Assembly: GCA_018136815.1 (NCBI GenBank)
Contig: CM030944.1
Span: forward strand, 2,643,834 to 2,707,833
DNA length: 64,000 nucleotides
Direction: 5' to 3'
Source: Isochrysis galbana
Taxonomy: Eukaryota > Haptophyta > Isochrysidales > Isochrysidaceae
The translations under genes were made by a program, and so were the position numbers. Positions 10,801 to 21,686 of the stretch are shown piece by piece. The notes beneath the pieces are model-generated. The model saw nothing but the letters and a program-made list of their open reading frames with translations, made no database searches and had not been told where the DNA came from. Position 1 is the stretch's first letter; every line of letters begins with the position of its first letter.

Positions 10801-12427
10801 AGCCCCACACGCCACTCATCGCTCCAGGAGCGGGTGGTGCAGACGCCAATGCTGTTCCGATTGGGGGCAATGATAGCTCCAGCGCGGCTGCTTGGCAATT
10901 GCTACTGTTCGCCAGGGCGAAATCACAGATGTCGTGAGGTACAGACAGAGCATGGACAGCCTCCGAGAGATTGTCAGTAGAAGTTGGCTCAAAGGCATGC
11001 CTCGACGTGGCGACAGCGGCAAAGGCGGAAATGGCGTGCGCAAATGTGACCAGACGCGACTCTTCAAATTCCTGCGTGCGCAGAGGGCGTGCTGCATTGG
11101 ACGTGTCCGGCGTACAGCTCGGGAAGAAAAGGCGCGCACCTGGACCATCCGCAGTGCCTCGGGCTGAACCTCCACCTCCAGCTTTCGCGTGACCGAGTTG
11201 GCCGCCTCAACGCTTTCACGTGCAGCGCCCGCCTTGGTGCGAAGAGCCTCCGCCTCTACGCTTGCTGCCACCTCTGCTAGCACAGGTGGACTGGGGCCTC
11301 CGGAGCGAGAATCACGCTCCTTCGGGGCGTTCGATGCTGCGAGACGCTGCGTGCGGTGGAACGCTACAAGAGACCGGAATAAGGCTTCAGTGTCTGCCTT
11401 TGCACTCGCCCGCATGCGTCGCACTTCGGCCACGACCTGTGGGACCGGATGCGCAGTGAGGCATGCTTGACGAGACGAGATGATTGATGAGACGTGGCAT
11501 TGGTAGGTGTGCGATGTGGGTTCAAACTCCTGGACATCGCGAGGCACACCTTGTCGATGGGGCGCAACAAACGGTCGCGCTTAGCGTGCGACACTTCGAT
11601 CGCCTCCTTCAAAGGCGCAATCACTTTGTGGCGCATCTCGGCGGCCGCCGCCATGTGAGCCGTGTGCTGCGCTTCAAGGGCGTCCGTCACCGCCTTCCAC
11701 CTAGGACGCGCGAGGAAGCACAGGCTCAAACCGTGGCTGACTGCGCGGGACACGTTTTCTGCTCGAGATGGGTGAGCAAGGTTCACACATCACTAGCAGA
11801 TGACCATGACCATTGCTCATCCACTTTCCTGGCGCGGGTGCGCTCGTTGGGGCATGGCTGGCTGCGTACGCTTGCTGCGCGCGGACGTAAGGCGGCTTGC
11901 AGTTGAGCGTGCGCTGCGCCTTGTTCCCCCAACTCATGCTGTTCTCGACGATTGCAAGTCCCGACTGTGCGCCACGGCGAGGTAGCCTATCACGCAGCTT
12001 GCCTGCGAGGAACCGTACCACGGCGAGAGGCGTCGGTCTCCTTCCCCTGCATGCAGCCGCCTCCTTCGGGCGTAAGCAGGGCCTCTGCCAGCAGCGCGGC
12101 TATAGGGCTGAGGTGGGGTATATGCGTTGGCGCGAGCAACGCCTTACCTAACGCGCGTGCATACTCCTCTTCTGCTCGCGCCCACTCGCGGAAGAGCTCG
12201 AGAGCCTCCAGGTCGTACGGTGTGAGCGCCGCTCTCCGAGCGAGAGACAGCCCGTGGGGCAGCCCCTCCTGCCAGGCGCGGGCGGAGAATGGGAGAGCTG
12301 CGGGCGGCTCCGGCGGATGGATCGCAAGCTCATGCTCTGGCTGGAACTCGACCCCGCCAACCAGCGCCCACGAGCCGTCCGGTGGAGGGGAGGGCAGAGC
12401 GAGCAACTCGGCGACGATCGCCTCCAT
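7890..12427 (-). CDS. F-BAR + GYF_2-like + WH2 membrane/actin linker protein
   Basis: Six exons on the minus strand fit: 12427-about 11990, 11700-11550, 11436-11140, 11071-10397, 10303-10176 and 10086-7890. All boundaries after exon 2 are GT-AG and phase-compatible. The N-terminus has F-BAR features: ALELFREWARAEEEYARALG, then WKAVTDALEAQHTAHM with LLRPIDKV, then QEFEESRLVTFAHA. This curved dimer domain senses membrane curvature. Exons 5-6 join into a GYF_2-type domain (GEWFFINFGGEPVGPLEPAQL ... DSWVHQTDMDDWVAAASIP). The long acidic/Ser-rich tail carries a polyproline run (about 8870-8930, profilin/SH3-type) and a WH2-like actin-binding motif (KLVDAIRSFDREARLHKV, about 8080-8140). A probable role is coupling membrane bending to actin assembly, for example in endocytosis. 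The exon 1-2 junction is unresolved, and a small exon may be missing. Confidence 0.7.
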
Positions 12428-12671
12428 TTGAATCGACTCTCTTTCTCTTCTACTTTAGTTGGTCTTCTTCTTGGAGTGGCCGCGGGAGGAGAGAGCGCGA
12501 GAAAGGAGAAGAAGAGAAGGAGGAGAGACGGGAAGAAGAAGCGAGCGGTCCGGCCGGCGCGCTGGGCAGGTGGGTGGCGAAATACCGGGAGGGGGGAAGG
12601 AGAGCGGGCTGCACTTAGAGACTGTAGACTGTAGTTTGTAGTGTTCTGCTTAGAGACAAGAGCTCTACTCC

Positions 12672-12760
12672 AGGGCTAAAAAAACATCTGAAGATTCGGG
12701 GATAACACCTACTGCTGTCTAGATACCTTTCACCTCAACTAAGTTTATACTTGGTTGCGA
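12672..12760 (+). repeat. Hybrid of two dispersed repeat heads
   Basis: CATCTGAAGATTCGGGG plus TAGATACCTTTCACC (the 4190/22696 family) runs into AACTAAGTTTATACTTGGTT (the 5352/60315 family). The juxtaposition suggests one element inserted into the other upstream of the chromodomain transposase gene. Confidence 0.5.
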
Positions 12761-13129
12761 TGGAGCGCGCCGCCGCGGCTCCCCTCTCATTCGGCCCCCC
12801 CACCGAGGGCGGCCCCCATGCCCCCACGGACCAGTCGCTGGCGAAGCGGCCGCGTCCACCGTCGGAGGCCGAGCAGGTGCGTGCGACCCCGGTCGCACCA
12901 CACGGCCCGTGGCCCCGGCCACACCACTCACAGCAGCCATGCTGGCCCCATCTTGGGGGACAGCAGGCTGCAGGACACACAGCAAGAGCACCAGTAGGCC
13001 GGTCACTCACGCTTTTTAACAACTATTTTCCATCCCTCCTGGGTGTCCAAGGATTCCCCAGGGACCCCCCTTACCTGCCCCCCCTCCCCCCCCCCCCCCC
13101 CGCGAACCCCCTCTACCCCACGAAAATCC

Positions 13130-16100
13130 ATGGCGTCGGTGAGTGACTCCCCCGCCTTGTCCGGCCCATGGAGGTCTATTTTGGGAGAATGGGAGGATTG
13201 CGCGCGTGAGGGAATCAAAGCAGTGAATGTCGGGCGAATCCCCATAAGAAACGCGGAGGTTCCGCGTCGGCCGATCGCCGGCTGTCGGCCTCGCAATGGC
13301 TGCCAGCTGGTGAGGAGCCCAAGCTCAAGCGCCTCGCGAGGGATGTGGGAGGTCCCTGGTGGGTCGCACGCTCGATCTCGAGGGTCGCACAGTCCGGTAG
13401 TGACATATCCCCGCCCATCGCGCCGCAGGCATACGATAATTCGACACGGCCCGACCTCCATGAGGCCGGCCCCTGGGACGCTGGCGAGCGCTGGCGAGCG
13501 CTGCCAGAAGTTCAGGCCCTCATGGAGGCCGTTCGCCGAGGCGAGCGCATTGAGCCCAGGGCTCATGTGCAAGCTCGGCCCGATGGTGGCCTGCGCTGGA
13601 CTCATGCATACGCGCTTCATGCGTACGCCAAGTCCAGCGCAGCAGAGGCCAAGGCACAGGGTCGCACAGGAGAGTTCACTAATGCGGCAGTGATACTCTG
13701 CCGTGCGATCCTGTGCCTGTCTACCGACTCAGTGGTGGCCCCGCGAGGCCTCACTGAAGTGGCCTCACCCGCGGAGAAGGCGTGCGCAATGCACATTGAG
13801 CGTTCGCGCAAGGCGAGCGCACACGCCTTGGAGGTTGCTCAGCGGCGCGTGCGAAAGTGTGTGGGCGCCGATCCGGCAAGGCTGGCGGCAGCGAAGGCAG
13901 CGTTGGCAGCTGTCGTGCAGGATCAGCATGAGCTGTATCAAATGGCCATCACCGGCGGCGGCAGCGGCAGTAGCGACGGCAGCTGTGGCGGAGGCAGGGG
14001 CGGCGGCGGTGACAGCAGCGGTGGCGGTGGTGGTGGTGGTAGCGGCGGCGGTGACCCTCCGCTTAATGGCGATGTGGAGTCGAGCGCATCTAATGATGAG
14101 GCTCGGCTCCGTGCCTTTGCGGCTGGCCTGCACCCACGGCTAGGCGCATATAGCGCCGTGCAGCTGCTGGCTGCTGAGAGCCATTTGCTGCAAATTATTG
14201 CCGCGTACGTGCGAGGCAGGCCGCCGCACTCGCCAAAGCAGCTAGGCGAACTTCGCCGCCTGCGTACTGTGGTGTGGCAACAAGATCTTCAGCTGCGCCA
14301 GCTGCGAGCGGCAGCTCAGGCGGCGAGGCAAGCAATGGCCGAGGCTCAGCGAAGCGTGGTGCAGGTGGAAAGGCGCGCACAGCACGAGGCTCAGACGGCG
14401 CTACGGCTGCAGCTCGAGCACGATCGGAGCCATGCCACCATGGCGAGCTTGCTTGCGCGCAATGAAATGGCTTTGGCAAACGAGCGGGAGCAGCGCGAGG
14501 AGACGTGCCGCGCTCTAGCTGCGTCGGAGTCGGCACTGAAGGCGGCGAGGGCGGCCACTCGAAAGGCAAAGGCGGACGCAAAGGAGGCGGGCGTGGAAGC
14601 TGAGCTCCGGCGTCGTCGTGTGGAGAATGAAGCGGCTGCCGCCATGGGCGCGATGCGTGATGAGCATCGGCGCGAGCGCAGAGAAGATAAGCGGCGATAT
14701 CTCGAGATCGAGGAGGAGGCGCTGCAGCTTCACGAGAATGTGGCCAGGCTAGAGGATCAGATCGCTTTGCTGCGCAGCTCGCGTCTCGGCGGCCTGAAAA
14801 AGGAGTTGGAGGAAAAGGATGCTCTCGTCAAAGAGCTCCGGCAGCGGCGCGGAGCAGGTCAACGCACCCTTGCCGAGGCCAACCTAGACAAGCGGCGCGC
14901 AAAGCTCGCGCAAGAGAAGGCGAAAAAATTCGAAGAGGCCTTTCAGCAACTTGCCGCTGGCGAGGCGGCGCGGCACGCAAACGAGCCGAGCCTTCAAGAG
15001 GCCCAAGCTCACGTTGAGGCATTGCAGGAACAGTTGGATCGTGAGAGGGCGCTGCGCATCAAGTACGAAGCGATCATCAAGCCGCCGAAGGAGTACTTCT
15101 TCGTGAACGGCCACTTCTCGACGGAGGTGGATCTCACCGCACTAGAGGTGAGCGCGGGCACCGCCCAGAATGCCCTGAGAAGCACTTTGATCATGCCCGC
15201 CTGCGATGAGGTTGACCCACCCCACCTCTACCCTTGTTGTAGCTGATTGCTGATTGCGGCGTCTCGCGGAACGTGGTGCCCAAGCTTTTCCTTATTTTTG
15301 CGCGTTTCTACAAGATCACGCTGCCGCACCGCGAGAAGAAGGTGCTAGTTAAGACTGAGGGCGGCCAGCGTTGCTATGAGCCTCGCCAAGTATACTGGAT
15401 ACCTGGCGTCTCTCATTGCAAGCAGCTGCCGGCCATTGGTGGCGAGCTTCATAACATCCAGGTAGGATGAGCCCGCCTTCTCCTGTGCAACCGCGGCTAA
15501 TGCAATGCCCTCACCCTTAGCCCACGTCACCGGCGCTATTGCGGCGCCCATCGGAGCAGCAGAGTAAGACCTGAAACATTTTATTGCATCTACTGACCAT
15601 ACTCTCTCTCACGCTCAGACTGCTGAGTGGCTAATGGAGGACATCGACGGAAGCTATTGCTACGTAGCGGATGGCGCCAATTCGCAGCAACGCGAGCTCC
15701 TGGGCCAAATACTCTCTCGGCGCGACAAAAATACAGGCAAACTTGACTCGCGCATCCTCTCAATCTCGGCTATTGCCGATAAGACAGCGGTGGGCCAGCG
15801 CAACACTTACAACGCCGCGTTGAAGGCGATCACCGATGCGGGGGAAGCCGCCGGTCTCTTCCACGACCTTGCGCTTGCGGAGGCGCTCGAGGCCAACTCA
15901 GTTCCGCTCGACGATGACTGCACGTTCGCAGACGACGGCCTCTCGTTCTTCGAGCGCCGGCGCAAGAAGCAGTCGCAGATCACAAGTCTCGTGCCAAGCT
16001 CGAGCCAAAACGACCGGGCCGCCAACGGGCGCTGCGCGGCGAGCCTTATCCTCACGGGGCGTACGGGCAGCATTATGCCGACGTGCGCAGAGCATGCCAC

Positions 16101-17990
16101 AGTCAACATTGGTGAGAAGGCGCGCGAGGCTCTCGATGTTGTGGTCCGTCGAGAGCTAAATATTTCGGACGAGGACGCTGAGAAGGACAAAGCAAAGCTC
16201 AAAGCTATGCGCACGTGCGTAGGCTGGTTCAGCTCGCCGGCTTGCGCACTTACCTACGAGGTCTCCAAGTACGTCGCGCTCTTCAGCTCAAAGGGCTACG
16301 CGATTGGCGAGAATTTTGCGCAGTGGCTCGCGCACAAGGAGAAGGCGCATCCGGAGAGAGCGGGCAAGCTCTACGGCAACGTCGAAGACCTGCTGGCGAT
16401 CTGTGGTGGGCGCAGCTACATATTCTTCCTGGATGCGGCCGTGGTCGACCGATTCGCCCAGGACAGCTCACTCCTCGGCTACCTTCGCGAAGAGGCGGAC
16501 TTGGCAACAGCGGCTGGTGGCAAGCTACGGAGCGCGATCTTGGCCGGCTTTAGCTCCCCGCACATAATGGCCGCGGTGCGCGCTCTTGCCATTATCTCTG
16601 ACGCCTGGGTGTGGCCTACTCTCACTGCCGTGAAGCCGGGGGATGACAAGCACATCCTCGACGTGCTGCCCATCGTCTGGCCCGAGTCGCTTCGATGGCT
16701 CCGAGAGGCGGCCACCGATCCGTCCGCGGTGATTGAGGGAACGATGCGCCTCGACACTTTCCTCGAGGCCAAGGGCCAGCGCGTGCTCCCGCGCTCGGCG
16801 CCGTCAATGAAGACTCGAGGCGGTCGGGCGGCCATAGACATGCAGAGAATCCGGTCGTCGCTCGCCGCCGATCCGGAGTCTCGACGGTTGGTTTGCGAGA
16901 TGCTTACGGCCGCCTTCACCGCGATGATCCCTGCGTTGGAGAACCACGCCGCTGAGTTCGTGTTTGGCGGCAAGTTCTCGGCCGAAAAGGTGACGCCAGC
17001 GATGCGGAAGCTCTTGGACGGCTGTCCCACGACGAGTACTGGCGTCGAGACTCTCTTTGCGGCAGTCAAGCGACGCGCACAGCGCGAAGGTGTGTCTCGC
17101 CACGACACGCGTGTGGGCGCGGTCGCCTGCAAAAGAGATCGCACGGTCATGTGGGCCTATGACCATGCGCATCGCGACCGCTACTGGGGCGCTGCTCGCA
17201 CGATCGCGCGCAAGAAGATGCGTGTGACTATGAGAGCGGAGCGCGCGACTCATGGCGAGGCGAAAGCTCCCGAGCGGCAGGCGAAACTCGCACGCATCAG
17301 CTCCTTGCGCAAGAAGAAGGCGGATGAGCTCGATCGTCTACGGCAAGTACGTCGGGCGATGAAGTACTCCGAGCTCAAGACGATGTCCAACGAGGACTTG
17401 AAAGACCAGCTCAAGATCCTCAAACTGCTGCACCAGCGCGACATCAAAGCGACGAATCTCGCGAACCGGAAGGCTTACGTCGTCCGCTTGCAGGCCCTCT
17501 TGTTCAGCGAGTTCGGTGTAGCCGCCAATGACTTGGCTGACGGCGACGACGGCTACGAGGGTCGAGGAGTCCGCCGGCGCCAAGCAACGCGACGCAAGGG
17601 CATGGGCAAACTCATCAAGTACCTCGGCTACGAGTGGTACCAGAACGAGGAGTTCGAAATCGATTGCCTCCTGGATGAGATGGTAGCTGACGGCGGCGAG
17701 GTGCCCGGGCGGAGTGATATTCCGGCTGGAACCAAGTTGTATTTGGTTTTATGGAAAGGCTTTCCACCGGATATTGCTACATGGGAGGTGAGCTGCGCCC
17801 ATCCGCAAGCCCAAGTCGACCAAGCGTGCGCTCATCGGCCTTGCTCCCTTTGTTTTATCAGGATGCGGATGGCCTGCCGGTCACAGCCATCGCCGAGTAT
17901 CAAGGCGCCGTCCTCCCTGACCCCGAGGAGTTTGACGAGTCGGATGTGAGCGATGACGATGAGTCCATGGAGTACTCGCCGGGGCCATAA
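13130..17990 (+). CDS. Chromodomain-bearing DDE-like transposase, five exons
   Basis: The exons 13130-13309, 13429-15147, 15243-15461, 15619-17787 and 17862-17990 all join in phase 0 with GT-AG introns, giving about 1471 residues. Residues about 60-600 include a Ser/Gly-rich low-complexity stretch and a long coiled coil. Then comes a transposase-like core: FNGHFSTEVDLTALELIADC-type entry region, YVADGAN (candidate catalytic Asp), LSISAIADKTA, and CPTTSTGVETLFAAVKR near the end of the core. The C-terminus has a chromodomain-like segment (YLVLWKGFPPDIATWE) and an acidic tail. The layout resembles large eukaryotic DDE elements of KDZ or related type, but I could not assign a superfamily. The chromodomain could direct integration to marked chromatin. 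The frame is fully open, so the gene may be functional. A 204-bp satellite begins right after the stop. Confidence 0.65.
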
Positions 17991-18960
17991 GATGGCCGAT
18001 TTCGACGCAGTGCGCGGGGTCGGCGGGCGCGATTGGCGTGGCTGTGAGGGCGGCATACCGCACTTTGATGCTGGTAGCGGCATCCATTTGGTGAGCGGTG
18101 ACTTGAACGGCCTCGTGGCGCCCCCGGTCGCGGGTCGAAGTTGGGCACTCATGGCGCGTCTTGGGGCGTGACGACGTCATCACCGGGGGCCTCAAGCGGC
18201 CGATTTCGACGCAGTGCGCGGGGGCGGCGGGCGCGATTGGCGTAGCTGTGAGGGCGGCATACCGCACTTTGGTGCTGGTAGCGGCATCCATATGGTGAGC
18301 GGTGACTCGAACGGCCTCGTGGCGCCCCCGGTCGCGGGTCGAAGTTGGGCACTCATGGCGCGTCTTGGGGCGTGACGACGTCATCACCGGGGGCCTCAAG
18401 CGGCCGACTTCGACGCAGTGCGCGGGGGCGGCGGGCGCGATTGGCGTAGCTGTGAGGGCGGCATACCGCACTTTGGTGCTGGTAGCGGCATCCATATGGT
18501 GAGCGGTGACTCGAACGGCCTCGTGGCGCCCCCGGTCGCGGGTCGAAGTTGGGCACTCATGGCGCGTCTTGGGGCGTGACGACGTCATCACCGGGGGCCT
18601 CAAGCGGCCGATTTCGACGCAGTGCGCGGGGGCGGCGGGCGCGATTGGCGTGGCTGTGAGGGCGGCATACCGCACTTTGGTGCTGGTAGCGGCATCCATT
18701 TGGCGAGCGGTGACTCGAACGGCCTCGTGGCGCCCCCGGTCGCGGGTCGAAGTTGGGCACTCAGGGCGCGTCTTGAGGCGTGACGACGTCATCACCGGGG
18801 GCCGCAGGCGGCCGATTTCGACGCAGTGCGCGGGGGCGGCGGGCGCGATTGGCGTGGCTGTGAGGGCGGCATACCGCACTTTGGTGCTGGTAGCGGCATC
18901 CATATGGTGAGCGGTGACTCGAACGGCCTCGTGGCGCCCCCGGTCGCGGGTCGAAGTTGG
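17990..18960. repeat. 204-bp satellite, nearly five copies
   Basis: The unit start GGCCGATTTCGACGCAGTGC recurs at about 17994, 18198, 18402, 18606 and 18810, an exact 204-bp spacing. The copies are near-identical, with a few substitutions such as GCGTAGCTG/GCGTGGCTG. Because 204 is divisible by three, ORFs run through the array on both strands (for example the minus frame 18903-17881). They carry no recognisable domain and are probably not genes. The array starts at the stop codon of the chromodomain transposase and may be its 3' non-coding end. Confidence 0.9.
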
Positions 18961-19853
18961 GTTCTCGAGCCCTTGGTGTTTTTAGCGGTTAGCGTCTTTA
19001 GTTTTTGCGATACTTACGTACGCGTTCAAGTCCATAAAAACATAGTGAAAATATATTGCTGTGTGTATAGAACCAGGATCTTTGGTCCGGGTCAGCTGCC
19101 GATGCCCATGGTTTCGTGTTTCGCTGCGAGAGGCGCGCATGAAGGCCATCGGTAAAATAATACCGGAGGGGGGCCTGACATATATTTCCGCACGGCCGTC
19201 AGAGGCCTGAAATCGGGTATTTTTCGAAAATTTTGCCGGAAGACCCCCGGTTTTTTTTGCTGATCTCCCATACCGGAACCTATAGGGAGCTTATTTAGGC
19301 CTTCGTTTGCCCATTACAGATGGTGCCCTTCGCACCCCCCTAGTGAGTGACCGGGCTAGCACCAGACAGGCAGGGCCTACGCTCCATTGGGCATGCCTTA
19401 TGGCAGAGGCCCCACTCACCCCGGCAAGGGTCGCGCCGCCTCGGCGGAGCGACCCGCGGCCTGGTGGCCCTTATGGGCACAAATACATGACATGCAACAT
19501 AGCGACACAAATCAACAACTCAAAAAGGCTCCACCGAATGGAAGGCGGCTTGCCTTCATTTGGTCTCCTTTCCCTCAGGGTTTCTTCCCCTCCCGTGGGG
19601 ACTCTGGCTGAGCAACATCAAATACAAAAAAGCTCGGTCCTAGGACACCGGGCCTAGCTCACCATGAGGGCGCTCCTGTGAGCAAGGGGATGCATGGTTA
19701 CTAGTGCGTGCCCCCCCCTCGATGAAAATTCCAGCGGCCAGCGGCCTCCTCGTCACGCATGACGTGGACCTCTCCTCACACTTGTCTTGAAAGGATCGTC
19801 TTCAATGAGTGCATTGGATGTATACCGCACTCCTCGTGTGTCAGCTTGAACTT
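18961..19853. other. Intergenic stretch with no supported gene
   Basis: Only short ORFs lie between the satellite and the virus-like remnant. A hairpin-capable GGGTCGCGCCGCC...GGCGGAGCGACCC lies near 19427-19455. I see no coding signal or repeat copy elsewhere in the window. Confidence 0.4.
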
Positions 19854-19941
19854 CTATTCGATGTCGTAAAAGCTGTGGTACGGGTCAATGTACCCCTGCT
19901 TCTTTTCGAGCATGAGGTAATGCCTACCGGTCTTATCAATG

Positions 19942-21686
19942 TAGGGGTTGGCAGAAATATCCACGAAAATCTACCTAAATATCCATCAAAAATATCCGCC
20001 AAGTATCCCAGCGAACAGCCTAAATATCCACAAAAATATCCGATGTACGATATCCGCCACGCGCGGCTCTATGTATATAGTATCACATATTGCATCATGT
20101 TATGGGCTATTATGCTATCATATGATCATATGTGTCCATCTATCCATCGCTATTTGCCACCCACCCACATCCCTCATCTCCACACTCCACACATCCCACA
20201 TCACTCACACTTCTTGCTTGTTGCGGTTGTGTCGCAACATCACGGACGCCTCCACTTGGTCTGCTAGAGACGCATCACGATTCGAACCAAACACACACGT
20301 GAGCAATGAAAACACACGCTCACAAGCAGCCGAATTGGGACTCAGACAAAAGGCTATCCTGGCCAAGAGGGCCCACGTGGGAAAGATTGTGCGGTGCGTT
20401 GCCCACCACTTGAGCACCGACTGCGAGAAAGCCTTAACATCGCCGCGGTCATACACGACCCCACGGCATGCCTGGACGTAGGCTGGCAGCTCTCGTTGCA
20501 GCTCTTCGGCGACGTTTGGAATGTGCGCGAAACAAGGAAGGCTAGCCAGTCTCTGAACCCACAATGCATCCACACTGCCGCCGTGCGCAAACGATGGATC
20601 GAACGCACGCAATAAGCCCGTAATGCGGTGTTGCTCCTGACAATGAAATGGGCTGGCACAATGGTCAGTGAGCCGATCCTCCAAATAATCAAACGCTCCC
20701 TTCACGTGCCTCATCATTGTCGCCCATTCAGGTAGGCTACATGGATCCACTGCACTTCTCATCTCGTTTTCATCGTCGACCTGTAACGTCGACCCGTTGT
20801 CGTATGTGATGGTCCAAGAGCCACCGCGTGCCGCAGAAACCTTCCCAGCAAACCATTGATGGTGGGGCGCCCCGTAGTACTCTGTCGTGCACGTGCCCAC
20901 GGTGAGCCGTTGTGTTCCATGGACTCCGAGTTGGAGTCCATCACGCGCTGCCGCGTGCGCCGCGCCTCTCCCACGTTCACGTTCACTTGCACCATTGCCG
21001 TAGATGAACGGGTACGCTTTGAACCTACTGTACACGAGGTGAGAAAAGGCAAAAGGCATGAGCCAGGCGCTCACGTGCGGCTGGCCAGCAGCGGCTGGCG
21101 ACTGGCGAGCAGCGGCAGGCTCGTTCCCACGGCTACGCGAGTGAGCGCAACGCAGACCCATCGCACACATCGCAACGCAGGTTGGGCCGGTGCCTGGCGC
21201 CTGGCGTGTGCGCAGCGCAGCGCGAGCGGTGCGAGCGCGGGCTAGTGCAATGCGTAGCGAGTGCGGGATTTGGATGATTTGGCACACAAGCCAGCAAGGC
21301 CAGAGCACCGGGCCTCCGGGCCTGCGGGGCTTGAGGCTCACTTGGCATCGCCCGCACTGCCGGCTGCTCGCGCTCCTCCTCCGCGTCTCGGTCTTCTCAG
21401 CTCTCGTCCGTCTTTTATCACAGTATTAAGGCCTTTTATCAAAGTATCACAGCAGCCACGAAGCCGCATACTCGGGGTCAGGCGTCGGGTTTGCCCCGGC
21501 AAAAAAAAGGCTTCGCGCGCATTCACGTAACCACTTTCGCGCGCTAAATAGTGGTTACAATGGTTTTATTTTTGCGTTCAGCCCATCCGGCCCCCTAAAT
21601 ATCCGCCAAATATCCATGGATATCCATTCGGCCAAAAGCGGCCTAAATATCCGGGAGATATATCCGGATATGTCTGCCAACCCCTA
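19942..21686 (-). mobile_element. hAT transposon, 1745 bp, TSD TATCAATG
   Basis: The left end is TAGGGGTTGGCAGAAATATCC and the right end, in reverse complement, is TAGGGGTTGGCAGACATATCC, so the terminal inverted repeats differ at one position. The perfect 8-bp target duplication TATCAATG flanks it (19934-19941 and 21687-21694). Both ends carry many subterminal AAATATCC motifs (19960-20045 and 21590-21680), typical of transposase binding arrays. It contains the transposase fragment described separately. Confidence 0.9.
20205..21341 (-). CDS. hAT transposase, C-terminal part with Tudor-like insert
   Basis: The C-terminus has the hAT dimerisation signature: VLKWWATHRTIFPTWALLAR, then LSPNSAACERVFSLLTCVFG and ASVMLRHNR. 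Just upstream of the middle is a stretch with Tudor/Agenet-like features (QWFAGKV, WTITYDNGSTLQVDDENE). The BED zinc finger and the RNase H-like catalytic core with its DDE residues are not visible. The N-terminal 100 residues of the ORF are low-complexity and probably not coding. It is therefore an internally deleted copy that would need a transposase supplied elsewhere, or its N-terminal exons have been lost. Confidence 0.65.
   Translation of the reverse strand: MSLKPRRPGGPVLWPCWLVCQIIQIPHSLRIALARARTARAALRTRQAPGTGPTCVAMCAMGLRCAHSRSRGNEPAAARQSPAAAGQPHVSAWLMPFAFSHLVYSRFKAYPFIYGNGASERERGRGAAHAAARDGLQLGVHGTQRLTVGTCTTEYYGAPHHQWFAGKVSAARGGSWTITYDNGSTLQVDDENEMRSAVDPCSLPEWATMMRHVKGAFDYLEDRLTDHCASPFHCQEQHRITGLLRAFDPSFAHGGSVDALWVQRLASLPCFAHIPNVAEELQRELPAYVQACRGVVYDRGDVKAFSQSVLKWWATHRTIFPTWALLARIAFCLSPNSAACERVFSLLTCVFGSNRDASLADQVEASVMLRHNRNKQEV

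Noticed and set aside
11505-11545. tRNA-like TTCAAACTCC in an F-BAR gene intron
   Set aside because: No acceptor stem or A box could be found at the right spacing.
17881-18903. 340-residue repetitive ORF on the minus strand
   Set aside because: It is open only because the satellite unit is 204 bp, a multiple of three. It overlaps the real last exon of the transposase.
17990-18960. CRISPR-like array
   Set aside because: The units are 204 bp and contiguous, with no spacers; the genome is eukaryotic.
20276-20296. tRNA B-box-like GGTTCGAATC (minus strand)
   Set aside because: It lies inside the hAT dimerisation coding sequence and has no A box or cloverleaf around it.
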